A stretch of DNA of 64,000 nucleotides from NCBI RefSeq assembly GCF_001590965.1, contig NZ_BCTW01000015.1:62001-126000 (forward strand). Reading direction: 5' to 3'. Each line of letters opens with the position of its first letter. Positions within the stretch are counted from its first letter, which is position 1. The position numbers and the translations under genes are program-made. Shown piece after piece: positions 39,810-47,841 of this stretch. Origin of the DNA: Novosphingobium lentum NBRC 107847. Its GTDB lineage: Bacteria; Pseudomonadota; Alphaproteobacteria; Sphingomonadales; Sphingomonadaceae. A model generated the notes under the pieces. The model saw only the letters and a list, made by a program, of their open reading frames with translations, had not been told where the DNA came from and searched no databases.

Positions 39810-41023
39810 CCTCGATCGATACCATCGTGCGCATCGCGGCCAAGGGTGACGGGGTCACCGCCGATGGCCGCTATGCCGCGCTCGCCGCGCCGGGTGATCT
39901 GCTGCTGGCCGATGGCACCGTGCAGCGCGGGCCGCATCACGCCGATCCCGCCTGCCGCCATTTCCCCAAGTGCGGCGGGTGCCAGCTCCAGCATCTCGAC
40001 GAAGCAGCACTGGCCGATTTCGTTGCGGCGCGCGTCATCGGCGGAGCGACGGGGCAAGGGCTGGACGCCCCGGCCGTGGCCGCGCCGCATGTCTCCCCAC
40101 CGTACACGCGCCGCCGCGCGGTGCTGCATGCCGCTGCCATGGGCAAGCGCGTGGTGATCGGCTTTCGCGAACAGGGCTCGCACCGCATCGTCGACATGCG
40201 CGAATGCCATGTGCTGGTGCCCGAACTGTTCGCGCTGGTCGATCCGTTGCGGCGCCTGCTGGAAGGCTGGGGCGGCCGCAAGCTGGCGGTCGATGCCGAA
40301 CTGACGCTGCTCGACCAGGGCGTGTCGGTGTCGCTGACCGGGCTGGCCGCCGAGGGCCTGACCAAGACCGAGGCGCTGCTCGATTTCGCGCGTGACCATG
40401 CGCTGGCGCGGCTGATGCTCGATGGCGGCTATGGCCCCGAAACGGTGTGGGAGCCCGAACCGGCGACGATCACGCTGGGCACCAGCGCCGTCGCATTTCC
40501 GGCCGGCGCGTTCCTGCAGGCGACGCTGGATGGCGAGGCCGCGCTGGTAGCTGCCGCGCGCGCGTGGCTGGCCGGAGCCGTCACGGTCGCCGACCTGTTC
40601 GCCGGGCTGGGCACGTTCGCGTTTGCGCTGGCGGGCGCGACCAACGCGGACAAGCCCAAAGTGCTGGCGGTGGAAGCCGCGCGCGACGCGCACCTCGCCT
40701 GCCAGTCCGCCGCGCGCAGCCAGGGCCGCCCAGTCCATGCGCTGCATCGCGACTTGTTCCGCAACCCGTTGCGCACCGAGGAGCTCGACCGGTTCGACGC
40801 GGTGCTGCTCGATCCGCCCCGCGCCGGCGCGCGCGAACAGATCGAACAGATCGCGGCGAGCCGCGTGCCGCGCGTGGTCTATGTCAGCTGCAACCCCGCC
40901 AGCTGGGCCCGCGATGCAGCGACGCTGATCGCCGGCGGCTACACGCTGGCCGAACTGCGCCCGGTCGGCCAGTTCCGCTGGTCAACCCACGTCGAGCTGG
41001 CCAGCCTGTTCACCAAGGGCTGA
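39806..41023 (+). CDS. RlmD/RumA-type RNA m5U methyltransferase
   Basis: 405 residues. Iron-sulfur cysteines are visible in CRHFPKCGGCQLQHL and a fourth in RECHVL. The SAM site VADLFAGLGTFAFAL is followed by DPPRAGAREQIEQ and the catalytic YVSCNPASWARDA. The usual N-terminal TRAM domain is short here (residues 1-40). These enzymes methylate C5 of uridine in 23S rRNA; the exact target is inferred. Translation is coupled to nnr by an ATGA overlap. Two hairpins follow its stop. Confidence 0.9.
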   Translation: MTSIDTIVRIAAKGDGVTADGRYAALAAPGDLLLADGTVQRGPHHADPACRHFPKCGGCQLQHLDEAALADFVAARVIGGATGQGLDAPAVAAPHVSPPYTRRRAVLHAAAMGKRVVIGFREQGSHRIVDMRECHVLVPELFALVDPLRRLLEGWGGRKLAVDAELTLLDQGVSVSLTGLAAEGLTKTEALLDFARDHALARLMLDGGYGPETVWEPEPATITLGTSAVAFPAGAFLQATLDGEAALVAAARAWLAGAVTVADLFAGLGTFAFALAGATNADKPKVLAVEAARDAHLACQSAARSQGRPVHALHRDLFRNPLRTEELDRFDAVLLDPPRAGAREQIEQIAASRVPRVVYVSCNPASWARDAATLIAGGYTLAELRPVGQFRWSTHVELASLFTKG

Positions 41024-41040
41024 ATTGGGGGGCAATTTAT

Positions 41041-41063
41041 CTGTTTCAGCGAGGCTGAAACAG
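41041..41063. repeat. Perfect 10-base-stem hairpin
   Basis: CTGTTTCAGC and GCTGAAACAG are exact inverted repeats separated by GAG. The hairpin lies 17 bases after the methyltransferase stop and directly before the larger palindrome. No T run follows, so it is probably part of the same repeat element rather than a separate terminator. Confidence 0.8.
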
Positions 41064-41064
41064 G

Positions 41065-41147
41065 GCGGCACCGGCCCGCTCCCCCGGCCCGACCACCCAT
41101 AAGATAACCTGTCGGGTGGTCGGGCCGGGGGAGCGGGCCGGTGCCGC
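41065..41147. repeat. Perfect palindrome with 34-base arms
   Basis: Bases 41065-41098 and 41114-41147 are exact reverse complements over all 34 positions, with a 15-base loop at 41099-41113. The arms are extremely GC-rich (core CCCGCTCCCCCGGCCC). The element separates the converging methyltransferase and MAPEG genes. It does not resemble repeat families A or B. Confidence 0.95.
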
Positions 41148-41167
41148 TTCCACGTCAGTGGAGAAAT

Positions 41168-41596
41168 CTAAAACACCACCATCGCGGCGTGCAGGCACAG
41201 CGCGATCAGCACCAGGCTCGACAGCGCGAACACGATGAAGCGCACGACCACGCGGTTGACCGTCGCCTGGATCAGGCTGTGGACGATCCGCAGCACGACA
41301 TAGGCCCAGCCGAGCTTGGCATTGATCCCATCGCCGGAACCGACGATCGCCAGCACGATCGCCACCGCATAAAACACCGTAGGTGCTTCGTGCAGGTGAT
41401 TGTAGTTGTGTGCTTTCCACTGGACATCAGCGGGCAGCACGTCGTCGAGCGACTTGCCCGTTCCGCCGACCAGCTTGCCCGTATCGATCCCGGCCTTGCC
41501 CATCGCGGGGATGCGCGTGGCATACATCCACAGCCACATGACCATGGTCCAGCCGGCCAGTACGACCACGGGTTTGAGGATTTCCATGCCGATCAT
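41168..41596 (-). CDS. MAPEG-family membrane protein, copy 1
   Basis: 142 residues with four membrane helices. Motifs QWKAHNYNHLHEAPTVFY and WAYVVLRIVHSLIQATVNRV are typical of membrane-associated eicosanoid/glutathione metabolism proteins, whose helix 2 carries the N-x2-H-x2-E-x2 pattern used in glutathione-linked chemistry. The bacterial role is not defined. It starts 13 bases after the stop of a close paralogue (AGGGGAA ribosome site), so the two form an operon. Confidence 0.85.
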   Translation of the reverse strand: MIGMEILKPVVVLAGWTMVMWLWMYATRIPAMGKAGIDTGKLVGGTGKSLDDVLPADVQWKAHNYNHLHEAPTVFYAVAIVLAIVGSGDGINAKLGWAYVVLRIVHSLIQATVNRVVVRFIVFALSSLVLIALCLHAAMVVF

Positions 41597-41609
41597 GATG
41601 CGATTCCCC

Positions 41610-42062
41610 TCAGGCTGAAACGATCGACGGATCGTGGAACAACGTGGCGATCACCGCGCGGATGGCGAGCACCAGCAGGCACACCGTCGACAGCCCAAAC
41701 AGCACGAACCGCACCGGGATACGGTTGACCGTGGCCTGCCACACCGAATGGACGATGCGCAGCGCGACATAGGCCCACGCGAGCGCCACGTCGATCGCGC
41801 CCGCCCCCATGATCGCCAGGATCACCACCGTGGGATAGAAGATCGTCGGCTGCTCCATCAGGTGGGAGAAGTTGTGCGCTTTCCAGTTGACCTGATCGGG
41901 CAGCACGCCTTCGAGCGCCTGGCCACGCCCGCCGGGCGGCGACACCTTGAGGTCGATGCCCGCCTTGCCGAACGCGGCGAAGCGCGTGTGCACCATCCAT
42001 AGCAGCATAACCAGCGACCACAGCACCAGCACAGCGGCCGGCGCGAGCATTTGGGCCTGCAT
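41610..42062 (-). CDS. MAPEG-family membrane protein, copy 2
   Basis: 150 residues from ATG 42062 with a GGGGGAA ribosome site. The four-helix pattern and motifs NWKAHNFSHLMEQPTIFY and WAYVALRIVHSVWQATVNRI closely parallel the downstream copy; about half the residues agree by eye. This copy has a short insert (SPPGGRGQAL) after the first helix. The pair probably arose by tandem duplication and may form mixed trimers. Function unknown. Confidence 0.85.
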   Translation of the reverse strand: MQAQMLAPAAVLVLWSLVMLLWMVHTRFAAFGKAGIDLKVSPPGGRGQALEGVLPDQVNWKAHNFSHLMEQPTIFYPTVVILAIMGAGAIDVALAWAYVALRIVHSVWQATVNRIPVRFVLFGLSTVCLLVLAIRAVIATLFHDPSIVSA

Positions 42063-42159
42063 CAGGCTTCCCCCGTTATTGTTATCGCGGCCGAGGCCGT
42101 TTTCGCGGGAAAGACTGCGCGAGCGACATTCGATTGTCAAATGCAACCGGTTCTCCGCC

Positions 42160-42813
42160 TCAGCGGACCCGGCCCAGTATCACCATCTGGTAATAGCCGC
42201 CCAGTCCGATGCGGCTGCGGCAGCCTAACCCGCGTCGCGCCGCCTGGGCCAGGGCAAGGCGTACCAGGTCGTTGCGGGGCGCGACGTGAAACCATGTCAG
42301 CCAGCGGCGCAGCGGGGCGCGGATGATCGCCGGCATCCGCTTCATATCGCCGAAATCGACCACGTGCAGCGATCCACCCGGCGCCAGCAGGCTTGCCGCA
42401 TGGAGCAGCGCCTGTTCCCAGTCGGGGATCATCGACAGCGCGAACGAGATGACCACGCGATCGAACGTGGCGGCGCCGAACAGCGCTTCGGGATCGAACT
42501 GCGTGGCATCGCCTTGCGCCAGCCGGGCCATGCCGCTGGTCCGCTCGCTCGCCGATTTGAGCATCTCCGCCGAAATATCCAGACCGTAGAGCGTGGTGCC
42601 CGGCCACCGCTTGGCGATCCGCGCGAGGTTGCGACCGGTGCCGCACCCGATTTCCAGCACGTTGCCGCCATGAGGCAGCGCGAGCCCGTCGATCAGCTGG
42701 TCGCGACCGAACAGGTAGAACTTGCGCGTGGCATCATAGACGTGGCGCTGCTTGCGATAGACCGAATCCATCAGCGCGCCGTGATCGGGCGTCAACACCG
42801 GCGCGGTGCTCAT
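42160..42813 (-). CDS. btaB: Betaine-lipid synthesis N-methyltransferase
   Basis: 217 residues. A class I SAM fold with VLEIGCGTGRNLARIAKRWP (motif I), YGLDISAEML and FALSMIPDWEQAL. The family and the position directly after btaA, with an ATGA overlap, point to the methyltransferase that adds three methyl groups to diacylglyceryl-homoserine, yielding the phosphorus-free lipid DGTS. Without btaA next to it the sequence alone would only say methyltransferase. Confidence 0.85.
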   Translation of the reverse strand: MSTAPVLTPDHGALMDSVYRKQRHVYDATRKFYLFGRDQLIDGLALPHGGNVLEIGCGTGRNLARIAKRWPGTTLYGLDISAEMLKSASERTSGMARLAQGDATQFDPEALFGAATFDRVVISFALSMIPDWEQALLHAASLLAPGGSLHVVDFGDMKRMPAIIRAPLRRWLTWFHVAPRNDLVRLALAQAARRGLGCRSRIGLGGYYQMVILGRVR

Positions 42814-44039
42814 GGCTTGAGCCGATAGAGATGCAGGCCGCCGTAGATCGACGAGCGATCGGCCTTGACCAGCCGCTGCGCGTCGTCGGGCGAATAGTCC
42901 CATTTGGCCAGAATATCGTCGGGCACGCGGCCCGGCAGCAGGCTGGGTTCGGCAGCGGTGCGGAACAGCACGCGCGCGCCGGGGCGGGCGGTGCGGGTGA
43001 TGTCGCGCCACAGGCTGGTCAACTGCGCATCGTCCATCCAGTCCTGCGCATCGAGCAGGACATAGCGATCGAGGCTGGCATCGGGCTGCGCGGCGACATG
43101 CTCGGCAAAGTTCGCGTGCAACACCTCGATCCGTCCGATCCGGTCGCGCACCGCCTCGTAGTTGCGCTTTTCGAGGTACGGCGGCACCGGCGCACCGGGC
43201 CCGCGACCATAGCCGCGCGAGAACGCCTGCCAGGCGAAATAGTTGTCGTTCAACGGAAAATCGCAGGCCAGCTTTTCCAGCCGGCGCTTGAGCACCACCG
43301 CCATCTGCTCATCGCCGGCCAGCGCATCGTATTGCGCGGGCGGAATGCCGAGCCCGAACAGCGAGGCGGGCTGGCTGGTGATCCACTTGATCAGCCGGCG
43401 GTCGAACAGCGGCGAGAACGTCTCCTCGAACACCTGTCGCTGTTCCTCCAGCGTGGTGGCGGCCAGGATCGCGCGCGGATCGATGCCATAGGCCCGCGCC
43501 AGCAGATGCGCGACACCGATGAAGTTGCCGAGCAGCCCGCGCTTGTAGATGCCCTTGGAAAAGCCGCCAATGCGCCGGCGGCCGACGAGATCGCGACCTT
43601 CCCAGTATCGGCGCGTGACATCGTCCAGATGGGGCGCGAGCAGGCTGTGATAAGCCGCGACGTTCTCGGACCGGTCGGCTTGCGCAAAGAACCGGTGGAG
43701 GTGGGCGTGATCGGGCAAGTGGCGCACCGCCGCGATCTTCAGCTTGTTGAGCGCGACGTGCGCGGTGTTGAGATCCAGCGCGGTGACCGAAGCCGGGTTC
43801 GCCGCCAGATAGGACAGGGCGTTGCAGCCGCCGCTGGCGATCGTGACGACGCGGCTTTTGGGCGTGATCGCCAGCGCTTCCATGTCGATCACCGGGTCTT
43901 CCCAGATCTGCGCATAGACCAGGCCGCGAAAGGCGAAGGCGAATGCCTTGTCGAGCAGACGTGCGCCGGGTTCCGCATCGTGGCGGATGACGGCGCGATC
44001 GATCGCGGAAGAAGCAGTTCGGGACGCGGGGCTGTTCAT
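42810..44039 (-). CDS. btaA: S-adenosylmethionine:diacylglycerol 3-amino-3-carboxypropyl transferase (DUF3419)
   Basis: 409 residues. The segments FRGLVYAQIWEDPVIDMEAL, VVTIASGGCNALSYLA and FSKGIYKRGLLGNFIG match the BtaA/DUF3419 family, which transfers the aminocarboxypropyl group of SAM to diacylglycerol to make diacylglyceryl-homoserine. With BtaB this gives betaine lipids that can replace phospholipids, in several alphaproteobacteria when phosphate is scarce. AAGGA precedes the ATG. The 125 bases upstream contain an ACCGT...ACGGT palindrome (44092-44107) and a 17-base tandem array. I see no clear Pho box. Confidence 0.88.
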   Translation of the reverse strand: MNSPASRTASSAIDRAVIRHDAEPGARLLDKAFAFAFRGLVYAQIWEDPVIDMEALAITPKSRVVTIASGGCNALSYLAANPASVTALDLNTAHVALNKLKIAAVRHLPDHAHLHRFFAQADRSENVAAYHSLLAPHLDDVTRRYWEGRDLVGRRRIGGFSKGIYKRGLLGNFIGVAHLLARAYGIDPRAILAATTLEEQRQVFEETFSPLFDRRLIKWITSQPASLFGLGIPPAQYDALAGDEQMAVVLKRRLEKLACDFPLNDNYFAWQAFSRGYGRGPGAPVPPYLEKRNYEAVRDRIGRIEVLHANFAEHVAAQPDASLDRYVLLDAQDWMDDAQLTSLWRDITRTARPGARVLFRTAAEPSLLPGRVPDDILAKWDYSPDDAQRLVKADRSSIYGGLHLYRLKP

Positions 44040-44129
44040 GGACTCGATCCTTTTCGAGTCCGCGTTAGGTGGCGTCCGTTGCGACGTGGTGACCGTTTCG
44101 CGACGGTTTTCTTTCAGTTGCCCCCAGCC

Positions 44130-44180
44130 ATCATGTTTCGGTCGAAATCATGTCTCGGTCGAAATCACTTTTCGGTAGGA
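44130..44180. repeat. 17-base tandem array upstream of btaA
   Basis: Three head-to-tail units start at 44130, 44147 and 44164. Units 1 and 2 (ATCATGTTTCGGTCGAA) differ at one base; unit 3 matches unit 1 at 13 of 17 and overlaps the last codons and stop of the threonine dehydratase gene. A fourth start, ATCAT at 44181, is weak. The array sits 91-141 bases before the btaA start codon. Confidence 0.85.
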
Positions 44181-45193
44181 ATCATCTGGGCGAACGCGGC
44201 CGGATCAACGTTGCCGCCCGACAGGATCACCGCCGTGCGTCCGTCGGCGGGGACTTTGCCTGCCAGCACGGCTGCCAGAGCGGCCGCGCCGCCCGGCTCG
44301 ACCACCAGCCGCAACCGCGCGAACGCCAATCGCTGCGCATCGCGCACCTCGCGCTCGGTCACGGTCGTCCCCGCGATGCCGCGCGCCTGCATGACGGCGA
44401 AGTTGATCGGATACGTCGCCGTCGTCTGCAGGGCGTCGCACGCGGTGGGTGGCGGATCGGCGTCGATCGGCAGGATCGTTCCGGCGGCAAGGCTGCGCGT
44501 CACGTCGTCCCAGCCGGCGGGCTCGACCGGGCGGATCTCCGCTTCGGGGCAGGCCAATGCCAACCCGGCGGTCAGCCCGCCACCCCCGCACGGGCAGACG
44601 ATGCGGGTCGGTGCGCCGCCCGCCCATCGTTCCATCTGTGCGGCAAGTTCCAGCCCGGCCGTGCCCTGTCCCTCGATCACCCACGGATCGCCATAGGCAT
44701 GGACCAGCGTTGCCCCAATTCCCGAACACAGCGCGGCGGCGATGGCGTCACGCGATTCGCGCATCCGTTCGTACAGCACGATCTGCGCGCCCAGCGCATG
44801 TGTGGCATCCAGCTTCACCTGCGGCGCATCGGACGGCATCACGATGGTGGCGGCCACGCCCAGCCTTTGCGCGGCCCAGGCCACGCCTTGCGCATGGTTG
44901 CCGCTCGACACCGCGACCACGCCACGCGCGCGTTCTTCATCCGACAAGTCGGTCATGCGGTGCCATGCGCCGCGAATCTTGAACGCACCGACCGGTTGCA
45001 GGCATTCGGCCTTGCACCAGATCGTCAGGCCATCGACATCGAGCGGCAGCAGCGGCGTGGGCGGCAACAGCGCGGCGATCTTCTGCATCGCGCGGGCGAC
45101 GCCGGCGGCAGTCGGGGTTCGGCTCACGATGTCGGGGGGAGTTGGAGGACTTGGGCCAGTGGGACTTGGGCCAGTGGGACTTGGGTTTGTCAT
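44165..45193 (-). CDS. Threonine/serine dehydratase (PLP fold type II)
   Basis: 342 residues. The PLP lysine lies in GAFKIRGAWHRM, the phosphate loop is CGGGGLTAGLALA, and SSGNHAQGVAWAAQ is the substrate loop. No C-terminal ACT domain is present, so the enzyme is the unregulated, catabolic or racemase-like type that deaminates threonine or serine to 2-oxoacids. A good GGGGA ribosome site supports the start at 45193, which makes the first 20 residues a Pro/Ser/Thr/Gly repeat (SPTGP units) encoded by a 15-base tandem array. Both ends of the gene thus border tandem repeats. Confidence 0.88.
   Translation of the reverse strand: MTNPSPTGPSPTGPSPPTPPDIVSRTPTAAGVARAMQKIAALLPPTPLLPLDVDGLTIWCKAECLQPVGAFKIRGAWHRMTDLSDEERARGVVAVSSGNHAQGVAWAAQRLGVAATIVMPSDAPQVKLDATHALGAQIVLYERMRESRDAIAAALCSGIGATLVHAYGDPWVIEGQGTAGLELAAQMERWAGGAPTRIVCPCGGGGLTAGLALACPEAEIRPVEPAGWDDVTRSLAAGTILPIDADPPPTACDALQTTATYPINFAVMQARGIAGTTVTEREVRDAQRLAFARLRLVVEPGGAAALAAVLAGKVPADGRTAVILSGGNVDPAAFAQMIPTEK
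45147..45191. repeat. 15-base tandem array in the 5' end of the dehydratase gene
   Basis: Units GGACTTGGGCCAGTG at 45147-45161 and 45162-45176 are identical; a third (45177-45191) keeps the first nine bases. The unit length is a multiple of three, so changes in copy number add or remove SPTGP pentapeptides at the protein N-terminus without a frameshift. Confidence 0.9.
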
Positions 45194-45269
45194 GACGATC
45201 CCCTAAGGCGCGACGGAGGACGCGTTGCCCGCGCGGGAACGCAACAGACGCACTACAGTTGGAGCGAGC

Positions 45270-46475
45270 ATGGCGAAAGTACTGGTAATCGGCGCAGGCG
45301 GCGTAAGCTCGGTTGCGGTTCACAAGATGGCGTTCAATGCCGACATCTTCACCGGCATCGCGCTCGCAAGCCGCACCAAGACCAAGTGCGACGCGATTGC
45401 CGAAAGCGTGAAGCAGCGCACCGGCATCGTGATCGACACGTTCCAGATCGACGCCGACGACGTGATCGCGACCACCGCCCTGATCCGGCAGGTGCAGCCG
45501 GTGCTCGTGGTCAACCTTGCGCTGCCGTACCAGGATCTGCACATCATGGACGCCTGCCTGGAAGCGGGCGTCAACTACATGGACACCGCCAACTACGAAC
45601 CGATCGACGAGGCCAGGTTCGAATACAGCTGGCAGTGGGCCTATCAGGAACGGTTCAAGGCCAAGGGCCTGATGGCGCTGCTGGGTTCGGGCTTCGATCC
45701 CGGCGTCACCAGCGTGTTCGCGACGTGGCTGAAGAAACACAAGCTCGACACGATCCGCACGCTGGACATCCTCGATTGCAACGGCGGCGATCATGGCCAG
45801 CACTTTGCCACCAACTTCAACCCGGAAATCAACATCCGCGAAGTGACCGCGCCCGCGCGCCATTACCTCAACGGCCAGTGGATCGAGACGCCCGCGCTGA
45901 GCACGAAGCAGACGTTCTCGTTCGAGGGCGTCGGCCCCAAGAACATGTACCTGATGTACCATGAGGAACTGGAGAGCCTCGCCAAGCATCTGCCCGAGAT
46001 CGAGCGCATCCGTTTCTGGATGACCTTCGGCGATGCCTATATCACGCACCTCACCGTGCTGCAGAACGTGGGCATGACCCGGATCGACCCGGTGATGTAC
46101 AACGGGCAGGAAGTGGTGCCGCTGCAGTTCCTCAAGGCCGTGCTGCCCGAACCGGCGTCGCTCGGCGCCACGACCAAGGGCAAGACCAACATCGGCGACA
46201 TCGCCACCGGCTACAAGGACGGCGAGGAGCGCACGTTCTACATCTACAACATCTGCGACCACGAGGAGGCTTATGCCGAAACCGGCAACCAGGCAGTCAG
46301 CTACACCACCGGCGTGCCGGCGATGATCGGCGCTGCGCTGATGGTGCAGGGCGTATGGAGCGGGGCGGGCGTGTTCAACATCGAGCAGATGGACCCCGAT
46401 CCGTACATGGACATGCTCAACGCCCATGGCTTGCCGTGGCAGGTCAAGGAACTGGCGGGGCCGCTGGAGTTTTGA
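45270..46475 (+). CDS. Carboxynorspermidine/carboxyspermidine dehydrogenase (saccharopine-dehydrogenase family)
   Basis: 401 residues. An N-terminal NAD(P) fold VLVIGAGGVSSVAVHKMA is followed by the family core NLALPYQDLHIMDACLEAGV, LGSGFDPGVTSVFATW and DCNGGDHG. The enzyme condenses aspartate semialdehyde with a diamine (putrescine or diaminopropane) and reduces the imine to carboxyspermidine or carboxynorspermidine. The decarboxylase for this product is the next gene on the strand, and a diamine-forming decarboxylase is two genes further on. GGAG precedes ATG 45270. Confidence 0.9.
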   Translation: MAKVLVIGAGGVSSVAVHKMAFNADIFTGIALASRTKTKCDAIAESVKQRTGIVIDTFQIDADDVIATTALIRQVQPVLVVNLALPYQDLHIMDACLEAGVNYMDTANYEPIDEARFEYSWQWAYQERFKAKGLMALLGSGFDPGVTSVFATWLKKHKLDTIRTLDILDCNGGDHGQHFATNFNPEINIREVTAPARHYLNGQWIETPALSTKQTFSFEGVGPKNMYLMYHEELESLAKHLPEIERIRFWMTFGDAYITHLTVLQNVGMTRIDPVMYNGQEVVPLQFLKAVLPEPASLGATTKGKTNIGDIATGYKDGEERTFYIYNICDHEEAYAETGNQAVSYTTGVPAMIGAALMVQGVWSGAGVFNIEQMDPDPYMDMLNAHGLPWQVKELAGPLEF

Positions 46476-46502
46476 GCGCGCCATTGCCAGGCTCGCCATG
46501 AT

Positions 46503-46577
46503 CCTTCGACAGGTTCAGGATGAGCGGGAATTGTATCTGTATTGAACCAACGCCGCTCATGCTGAGCTTGTCGAAGC
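46503..46577. repeat. REP-like imperfect palindrome, family A copy 3
   Basis: Arms 46503-46527 and 46553-46577 match as inverted repeats at 21 of 25 positions with a 25-base loop, and share CCTTCGACAGG / GAGCTTGTCGAAG cores with family A. It lies in the 127-base gap between the carboxyspermidine dehydrogenase and decarboxylase genes, inside an apparent operon. Confidence 0.75.
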
Positions 46578-46602
46578 ACGTGCGCAACATCGGGCCCAGG
46601 TA

Positions 46603-47805
46603 ATGGAAACCAGAGCAGGAGACCCCGGGGCCTTCGCCCATTTCGACCTGTCGCGGGTCGATAGCCCGGCATTCGTGGTCGATGCCGCGCGGTTGCGCGC
46701 CAACCTCGCGATCCTCGCTGACGTCCGCGACCGCGCAGGCATCAAGGTGCTGGCCGCGCTCAAGGCGTTTTCGATGTGGCGCGTGGCGCCGCTGGTGGGT
46801 GAATATCTCGACGGGGTTTGCACATCGGGCCTGTGGGAAGCGAAGCTGGCCGCCGAGCATTATTCCGGCGAGATCGCGACGTATTGCGCGGCGTACAAGG
46901 CGCAGGACCTGCCCACGATCTGCCAGCTTTCCGATCACGTCATCTTCAATTCGCCCGGCCAGCTAGCGCGGTTCGTGCCCGAGATCGCGCTGGCGCGGTC
47001 GCGCGGCGATGCATTCGATGTCGGTCTGCGCATCAACCCGCTCCATGCCGAGGGTGAAGTGCCGCGTTACGATCCGTGCGCCCCGCATTCACGGCTGGGC
47101 TTCCCGGTCGACCAACTGACCGATGAGCATATGGAAGGCGTCGACGGCCTCCATTTCCACACATTGTGCGAGCAGGACTTCGCGCCACTGAACCGCACGT
47201 GGGACGCACTCAGGCCGCGCATCGCGCGGTATTTCCCGCAGCTGAAGTGGCTCAACTTCGGCGGAGGCCACCACATCACCCGCGCCGACTACCAGCGCGA
47301 CGATCTGGTCGCGTTCCTGAAAGGCGTGAAGGCCGAGACGGGTTGCGAGATATTCCTCGAGCCGGGCGAGGCCGTCGCGCTCGACGCCGGTATCCTCGTC
47401 GGCACCGTGCTCGATACGCAGTGGAACGGCATGCGCCTCGCCATCACCGACATTTCCGCGACCTGCCACATGCCCGACGTGATCGAGGCGCCCTATCGCC
47501 CGGCGATGCTGGGCGAACGCGATGCGCCGGACGAAAGCGGCGGCGACGTGGGTGAGGGCGATCGCGTGCGGCTGGGCGGGCCATCCTGCCTCGCCGGCGA
47601 CGTGATCGGCGATTACCGCCTGCCGGTGCCGTGCGAACCCGGCGCGCGGTTCGCGTTCCTTGATCAGGCGCATTACTCGATGGTCAAGACCACGACGTTC
47701 AATGGCGTGCCGCTGCCCTCGATCTGGCTGTGGGACAGCGAGAGCGACGCGCTGGAGCGCGTGCGCAGCTTTTCCTACGAGGACTTCCGCGACCGCCTTT
47801 CGTAA
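46603..47805 (+). CDS. nspC: Carboxynorspermidine/carboxyspermidine decarboxylase
   Basis: 400 residues. A fold-type III (alanine-racemase-like) PLP enzyme: the lysine lies in KVLAALKAFSMW, with INPLHAEGEVPRYDP, LHFHTLCEQDF, WLNFGGGHHITRADY and EPGEAVALDAG as further NspC hallmarks. It decarboxylates carboxyspermidine to spermidine (or the nor-form), completing the pathway begun by the preceding gene. The active-site CxE-type end FLDQAHYSMVKTTTFNG is intact. Confidence 0.93.
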   Translation: METRAGDPGAFAHFDLSRVDSPAFVVDAARLRANLAILADVRDRAGIKVLAALKAFSMWRVAPLVGEYLDGVCTSGLWEAKLAAEHYSGEIATYCAAYKAQDLPTICQLSDHVIFNSPGQLARFVPEIALARSRGDAFDVGLRINPLHAEGEVPRYDPCAPHSRLGFPVDQLTDEHMEGVDGLHFHTLCEQDFAPLNRTWDALRPRIARYFPQLKWLNFGGGHHITRADYQRDDLVAFLKGVKAETGCEIFLEPGEAVALDAGILVGTVLDTQWNGMRLAITDISATCHMPDVIEAPYRPAMLGERDAPDESGGDVGEGDRVRLGGPSCLAGDVIGDYRLPVPCEPGARFAFLDQAHYSMVKTTTFNGVPLPSIWLWDSESDALERVRSFSYEDFRDRLS

Positions 47806-47841
47806 GGCATGCTGCAGCCCGATAAATCGGGAGAAGGCAGG

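Noticed and set aside
44040..44170. Pho box upstream of btaA
   Set aside because: I looked for CTGTCAT-type direct repeats at 11-base spacing and found none; the 17-base repeats do not fit.
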